Below, one piece after another: positions 41,987-45,382 of a stretch of 45,382 bases of DNA (its first letter is position 1; each line of letters begins with the position of its first letter). The notes under the pieces were generated by a model. That model was not told where the DNA came from. It searched no databases and saw only the letters and a program-made list of their open reading frames with translations. This stretch comes from Acidobacteriota bacterium (GTDB lineage Bacteria; Acidobacteriota; Polarisedimenticolia; J045), in the NCBI GenBank assembly GCA_003696075.1, contig RFHH01000058.1, positions 1 to 45,382 of the forward strand. The letters are read 5' to 3'. The position numbers and the translations under genes are program-made.

Positions 41987-43092
41987 ACCTCGAGCTGATC
42001 CCGCAACCGGATCCGACGCCCCTGCCGGGCCCGGCGTGGTTGTTCCATCTGCTGCTCGTCGTCACGTTCGTCTTCCATCTGATCTTCATGAACGTGGCGC
42101 TCGGCGGCTCCTTGCTGGCGGCGGTGGCCCACCTCACGCGGCGCGGCTCGGACGGTGTCCGTGACGAGTTCGCCCGGCGCCTCACCCGGGCGAACACCTA
42201 CGCCATCTCGCTGGCGATCACCACGGGAGTGGCCCCCCTCCTGTTCGTACAGGTGTTGTTCCAGCAGTACTTCTATCCCGCGACGATCCTGATCGCGCGC
42301 GGTTGGCTGTCGCTGGTGCTGCTGCTCCTCGTCGGCTACTACGCGACCTACCTCTACAAGTACCGCGGGCTCCCGGCGAGAGGGGAAGGGGGCGGGGTGT
42401 TCGCGGTCGTCGCCGCGGCGTCGTTCCTCGGGATCGCGATGCTCCAGGTGACGGTCAACCTCGTCCACTCGCAGCCCGACGAGTGGCCCCGTATCGCGGA
42501 TCGGCCGTGGTCGGTCGTGACGAGCCCCGTGTTCGTCGTGCGGGTGCTGCACTTCGTGCTCGCGGCGGTGGCGTTCACCGCTCTGCTCGCCGCGTGGTGG
42601 GCCGCCCGCGCGGCCGAGCGGGGGGAGGCCCCTCCCCTCAACGCGGCGATCGCCCGGTACGGGATGCGGTGGGCGCTCTGGAGCACGGCGGCTCAGGTCG
42701 CCGACGGGTTCTTGCTGCTGGTCCTGCTTCCGCCCGGGACCCTGACGCGGCTCATGCGCTCCGGCGCGGCGGCCATGGTTCCGCTGGCCGCGTCGGTGAT
42801 GCTCGCCTTCGGGACGATCGCGATGCTCGCGCGGGTCACCGAGCCGGTGGGCCAGCGGGGCCTGCTCGGCGGCGCCCTGGGTGCGATGACACTGACCGTG
42901 GCCGTGATGGCGGTGACGAGACATCAGGTCCGCCTCGCCTACCTGCAACCGGCCACCTCGAGGTTCACGCTGGCGGAGGCGCCCCAGTGGGGCAACTTCT
43001 TCCTGTTCGCCGTCCTGCTCGCCGGAGGCCTCGGGCTGCTCGGGTGGATGCTCCGCGCGGTGGCGATGGAGCGAAGGAACGCGGCGGGCTAG
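41983..43092 (+). CDS. CydA-like second subunit (CydA'-type)
   Basis: The 369-residue, strongly hydrophobic protein overlaps the previous gene by 4 bp (ATGA). It is not a CydB. Its helices repeat the layout of the first subunit: FVFHLIFMNVALGGSLLA (H32 aligned to CydA H19), VTVNLVHSQPDEW where CydA has the ANGWMQNP helix, and VVRVLHFVLAAVAFTALL (H190 aligned to CydA H186). It has no CxxCH. Together the pair looks like a heterodimer of two CydA relatives in which each supplies some heme ligands. Function in oxygen reduction is an inference. Confidence 0.65.
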   Translation: MNLELIPQPDPTPLPGPAWLFHLLLVVTFVFHLIFMNVALGGSLLAAVAHLTRRGSDGVRDEFARRLTRANTYAISLAITTGVAPLLFVQVLFQQYFYPATILIARGWLSLVLLLLVGYYATYLYKYRGLPARGEGGGVFAVVAAASFLGIAMLQVTVNLVHSQPDEWPRIADRPWSVVTSPVFVVRVLHFVLAAVAFTALLAAWWAARAAERGEAPPLNAAIARYGMRWALWSTAAQVADGFLLLVLLPPGTLTRLMRSGAAAMVPLAASVMLAFGTIAMLARVTEPVGQRGLLGGALGAMTLTVAVMAVTRHQVRLAYLQPATSRFTLAEAPQWGNFFLFAVLLAGGLGLLGWMLRAVAMERRNAAG

Positions 43093-43937
43093 ACGGCGAG
43101 CATCCGGGCGACCTCGGGAGCCCGTGCGAGCCCTTCTTCGATCATCGCCTTCGAGCTCTCCGGCGGAAGGCCGAACCATCGCTGCGCGCGCGCGGAGAGG
43201 ACGGCCGCTGCCCGTTCCGGTCCGGTTTCCGGAAGGCAGGAGACGAGCCGCGCCGCGGGCAGCGGGCCGGTCGGATCGTCGGCATGGTGCACCCCGATCG
43301 CGTCGGTGAAGGTCTCGGGCATCCCCCACCGGCGGCAGACCGACGCGCCGACCTCCGCGTGATCCCATCCGTAGGCACGCCGCTCGAGCTCGCAAAGGTC
43401 TCCCTTTCCCGCGTGCCACTCGTCGAGCAGCGCCCCGTACTCCTCCCCGCGGTGGTGCGCCAGGATCGGGACGGCGAGATCCTGCAGCAGCGCGGCGGTG
43501 AAGCTCTCCGAGGCCGCTCCCGGATCGACCCGCTCGGCGAAGACCGCCGCGATCGCCGCTCTGCGGGCGGCGGCGCTCCAGAACCGCGCCGGCACGAAGC
43601 CCGGCGCCGGTTCGCAGGGGAGCGTGCTGTGAACCGCGATCGAGATCAGCATCGATTCGATCTGCGCTCGTCCCAGCAGGTGGACCGCGTGATGGACGCT
43701 CCGGATCTCGTTCCGGATCGAGAACGCGGCCGAGTTCACGGTGGTGAGCAGCCGGACCGACAGCCCCGGATCGACGGCGAGCTGGTCGGCGACGGCCGAG
43801 AGCGAGACGTCCTCTTTGGCGAGCTGTTCGAGCAGGCTGGTGATGATCCCGGGGAAGCTCGGCAGCTCGTAGCCCTCGAGCACCGAGGCGAGCAACCGAT
43901 CGGGATCGTTCTTCTTCCGCGCGAACAGCTTGAGCAT
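43089..43937 (-). CDS. HDOD domain protein, degenerate HD motif
   Basis: The 282-residue protein is a stand-alone HDOD domain: YELPSFPGIITSLLEQLAKE, QLAVDPGLSVRLLTTVNSAA and SVHHAVHLLGRAQIESMLIS. The HD pair is changed to QD (LLQDLAVPILAHH), so phosphohydrolase activity is unlikely; a scaffold or signal-sensing role is more probable. It lies 10 bp after the channel gene on the same strand, so they form an operon. Its stop overlaps the stop of the oxidase gene on the opposite strand through CTAG. Confidence 0.86.
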   Translation of the reverse strand: MLKLFARKKNDPDRLLASVLEGYELPSFPGIITSLLEQLAKEDVSLSAVADQLAVDPGLSVRLLTTVNSAAFSIRNEIRSVHHAVHLLGRAQIESMLISIAVHSTLPCEPAPGFVPARFWSAAARRAAIAAVFAERVDPGAASESFTAALLQDLAVPILAHHRGEEYGALLDEWHAGKGDLCELERRAYGWDHAEVGASVCRRWGMPETFTDAIGVHHADDPTGPLPAARLVSCLPETGPERAAAVLSARAQRWFGLPPESSKAMIEEGLARAPEVARMLAV

Positions 43938-43947
43938 CGTCTCTCCC

Positions 43948-45021
43948 TCAGTCGGCGCGGCGCGCCATCTTGTTGGCGAAGATGCTGAGAAGTCCGCCGA
44001 GCATCACGTAACCGATCACCACCTCGATCATCGCGAGCACCTGGGCGGCGGGAGACGCGGGGACGACGTCCCCGTAGCCGAGGGTGGTCAGCGTGACCAC
44101 GCTGTAGTACAGCGCCGAGAGCGGCGTCGGGTGCTCGCCGTAGTCGACCGCGACGTACTGGTAGAGCCAGGCGAAGCCGACCGCCACCCCGACGGTCCAC
44201 AGCGCCCAGCGCAGGAAGCTGCGCCCGCAGTCCGAGGTGATCTTCCATCCCCAGTACAGCACGGCCGACATCCGGCTCTGGTGCCGGAACTCGTGGAGGT
44301 AGTTCTGGTCGATCACCGCGCGCCGCAGCAGGTAGGCCCCGCAGAAATCGACGTCGACGATGTCCGCGCCGATCCAGTCGGCGCTGGTGTAGCCCGAGAC
44401 GCCCCGCACGCGCGCCCCCCGGAGGTCGGCGTCCGCGAAGCGCGCGCGGTCCACGCGGCTCCGCTCGAGATCGACCCCGCGCAGGTCGGCCCGCGACAGG
44501 TCGGCTTCGCGGAGGTCGCACTCGAGCATCCGGGCGTTCCGCAGGCGCGCCGCGCCGAGATCGGCGCGCCGGAGATCGGCGAGGCTGAGGACGGCTCCGG
44601 GGAGGGAGGCGTTGAACAGCGTGGCGCCCTTCAGGTTCGCCCCGCCGAATCCCGCTCTCTCGGCCGAGGCGTCGGTCAGGTCGGCGCCCTCGAGGTCCGC
44701 CTTGAGCAGTTGTGCCTCGTCGAGCCTCGCGCCGACCAGCGCCGCGTCGCGCAATTTCGCGCCCACGAGGCGCGCCCGGGACAGGTCGGCGTGGCTCAGG
44801 TCGGCGCCGGTGAGGTCCACCCCGCTCAGGTCCAGGCCCGAAAGGTCCACACCGGCCAGCCTCACGGCCCTCAGATCGGACGGAAGACCCGGGGGCCGGC
44901 CTCCCCCCTTCCGCCGCGCCTCCTCGAAGGAGGCCAGCAGGCGCTGCCTGGGGGTGCTCCCGTCCTCCCCCTCGGTTTCCCACCGGATGCCGAGCTGGGC
45001 CTCGTCCACCGCCGCGGTCAC
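43948..45021 (-). CDS. Pentapeptide-repeat potassium-channel-like protein
   Basis: The 357-residue product has a pentapeptide-repeat domain (residues 48-207) in perfect register. Leu, or Phe/Met/Val/Ala, occurs every fifth residue from 50 to 205, giving 32 units or eight coils of a right-handed quadrilateral helix. Four more units are centred at 216, 221, 226 and 231. Two membrane helices follow (about 269-292 and 325-349), flanking a pore with the selectivity filter T312-T-L-G-Y-G-D318, as in two-helix K+ channels. The GTG start with GGGGAGGATCC agrees with the domain start. A FliA-type site lies upstream; HDOD follows. Confidence 0.88.
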   Translation of the reverse strand: MTAAVDEAQLGIRWETEGEDGSTPRQRLLASFEEARRKGGGRPPGLPSDLRAVRLAGVDLSGLDLSGVDLTGADLSHADLSRARLVGAKLRDAALVGARLDEAQLLKADLEGADLTDASAERAGFGGANLKGATLFNASLPGAVLSLADLRRADLGAARLRNARMLECDLREADLSRADLRGVDLERSRVDRARFADADLRGARVRGVSGYTSADWIGADIVDVDFCGAYLLRRAVIDQNYLHEFRHQSRMSAVLYWGWKITSDCGRSFLRWALWTVGVAVGFAWLYQYVAVDYGEHPTPLSALYYSVVTLTTLGYGDVVPASPAAQVLAMIEVVIGYVMLGGLLSIFANKMARRAD

Positions 45022-45382
45022 GGATCCTCCCCACGCCCCGGAGGCGGGGCTCGACGTGGCACGTATCGGCCCGCCGGCGCGCTGCCTTGAGCCGGCGCCC
45101 GACGATCGTTCGCCGTTTCCCGGGATGGTCCGCCACGGACCGGCGCCGGACGGTATCCGGATCCGGCCCGAAGGGAGGGGTGGGCGCACAGTTCGGGAAG
45201 TGCTCCCTCGATGGTGCGAAACGCCGCGCAACGCGATGAAAAACCGACACTTCGGCCCCAATCCTCGGGCATCGATGCATCCGAGTGCGGAACCTCCGAT
45301 GGTCCAAAGACTTCGGCGCGACGACGCACCGTTGCGGATGCACCTCACTCGGAACGTGCCGCCGAAGGTCCGGGCGGCGCAG
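45022..45382. other. 361-bp region at the right edge
   Basis: It contains the FliA-type site for the channel gene and is less GC-rich than the rest near the end. TGCATCCG (45276-45283) and CGGATGCA (45335-45342) form an 8-bp inverted repeat 51 bases apart. No gene is convincing; long frames over it have no protein features. Confidence 0.35.
45063..45090 (-). promoter_or_regulatory. FliA-type promoter for the channel-HDOD operon
   Basis: On the minus strand: TCAAGGCA, 12 bases, GCCGATAC. The -10 matches the sigma-28 consensus at 7/8, and the -35 shares TCAAG with the other three FliA-type sites in the window. The spacer is one base longer than the usual 11, so the call is weaker. The start point would be near 45056, about 35 bp before the GTG. 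Confidence 0.45.

Noticed and set aside
44400-44880. 15-bp periodic DNA repeats
   Set aside because: They encode pentapeptide repeats in the channel protein.
45276-45342. 8-bp inverted repeat at the right edge as an attachment site or IS end
   Set aside because: Short, widely spaced, no transposase or integrase nearby and no target duplication.

Overview
The window is about 45 kb of very GC-rich bacterial DNA with dense coding and short gaps. P-ring and L-ring genes (flgI, flgH, flgA) show a diderm cell. The flagellar gene order, the large secreted proteins with BNR/sortilin-like and thrombospondin type 3 repeats, and the codon use suggest Acidobacteriota (Thermoanaerobaculia/Holophagae-like). 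That assignment is an inference, and no marker gene here proves it.

Region 1 (1-19882) is a flagellar supercluster. Plus strand: fliR (3' end), flhB, flhA, flhF, flhG, fliA, fliM, fliN, two small genes, flgF, flgG, flgA, flgH, flgI, flgJ, flgM, flgN, flgK, flgL, fliW, csrA and an HDOD gene. Minus strand: motA, motB, fliL. The genes cover the export gate, number and placement control, sigma-28, switch, rod, P/L rings, anti-sigma factor and hook-filament junction. The FliW-CsrA switch and stator follow. Flagellin, FliD, hook and most basal-body genes lie outside. Promoter-like sites suggest a sigma hierarchy: one sigma-54-type site before flgF and four FliA-type sites sharing TCAAG(N)14-15 GCCGA. 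The FliA-type sites precede flgM, motA-motB-fliL, an unknown 91-residue gene and a distant channel-HDOD operon.

Region 2 (19987-31945) opens with a complete one-piece tmRNA gene (ssrA) and its terminator hairpin. It continues with a B12-type radical SAM protein, a 1221-residue secreted BNR-repeat protein, and an M1 metallopeptidase coupled to a six-helix membrane protein. An arsenic operon (arsR-ACR3, with an operator over the arsR start) and an FmdB-type zinc ribbon follow.

Region 3 (32171-45382) is accessory. It holds an NTF2-like lipoprotein, a 1019-residue thrombospondin-type-3 protein, DNA polymerase IV, an HNH nuclease, a tiny secreted Kazal-type inhibitor with its own promoter, and a patatin-like lipase. 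Next come two overlapping genes encoding CydA-like subunits, one with a fused cytochrome c domain and no CydB. A minus-strand operon then pairs a 36-repeat pentapeptide K+ channel-like protein with a second HDOD protein. The two-CydA oxidase and the FliA-linked unknown genes are the most novel parts.
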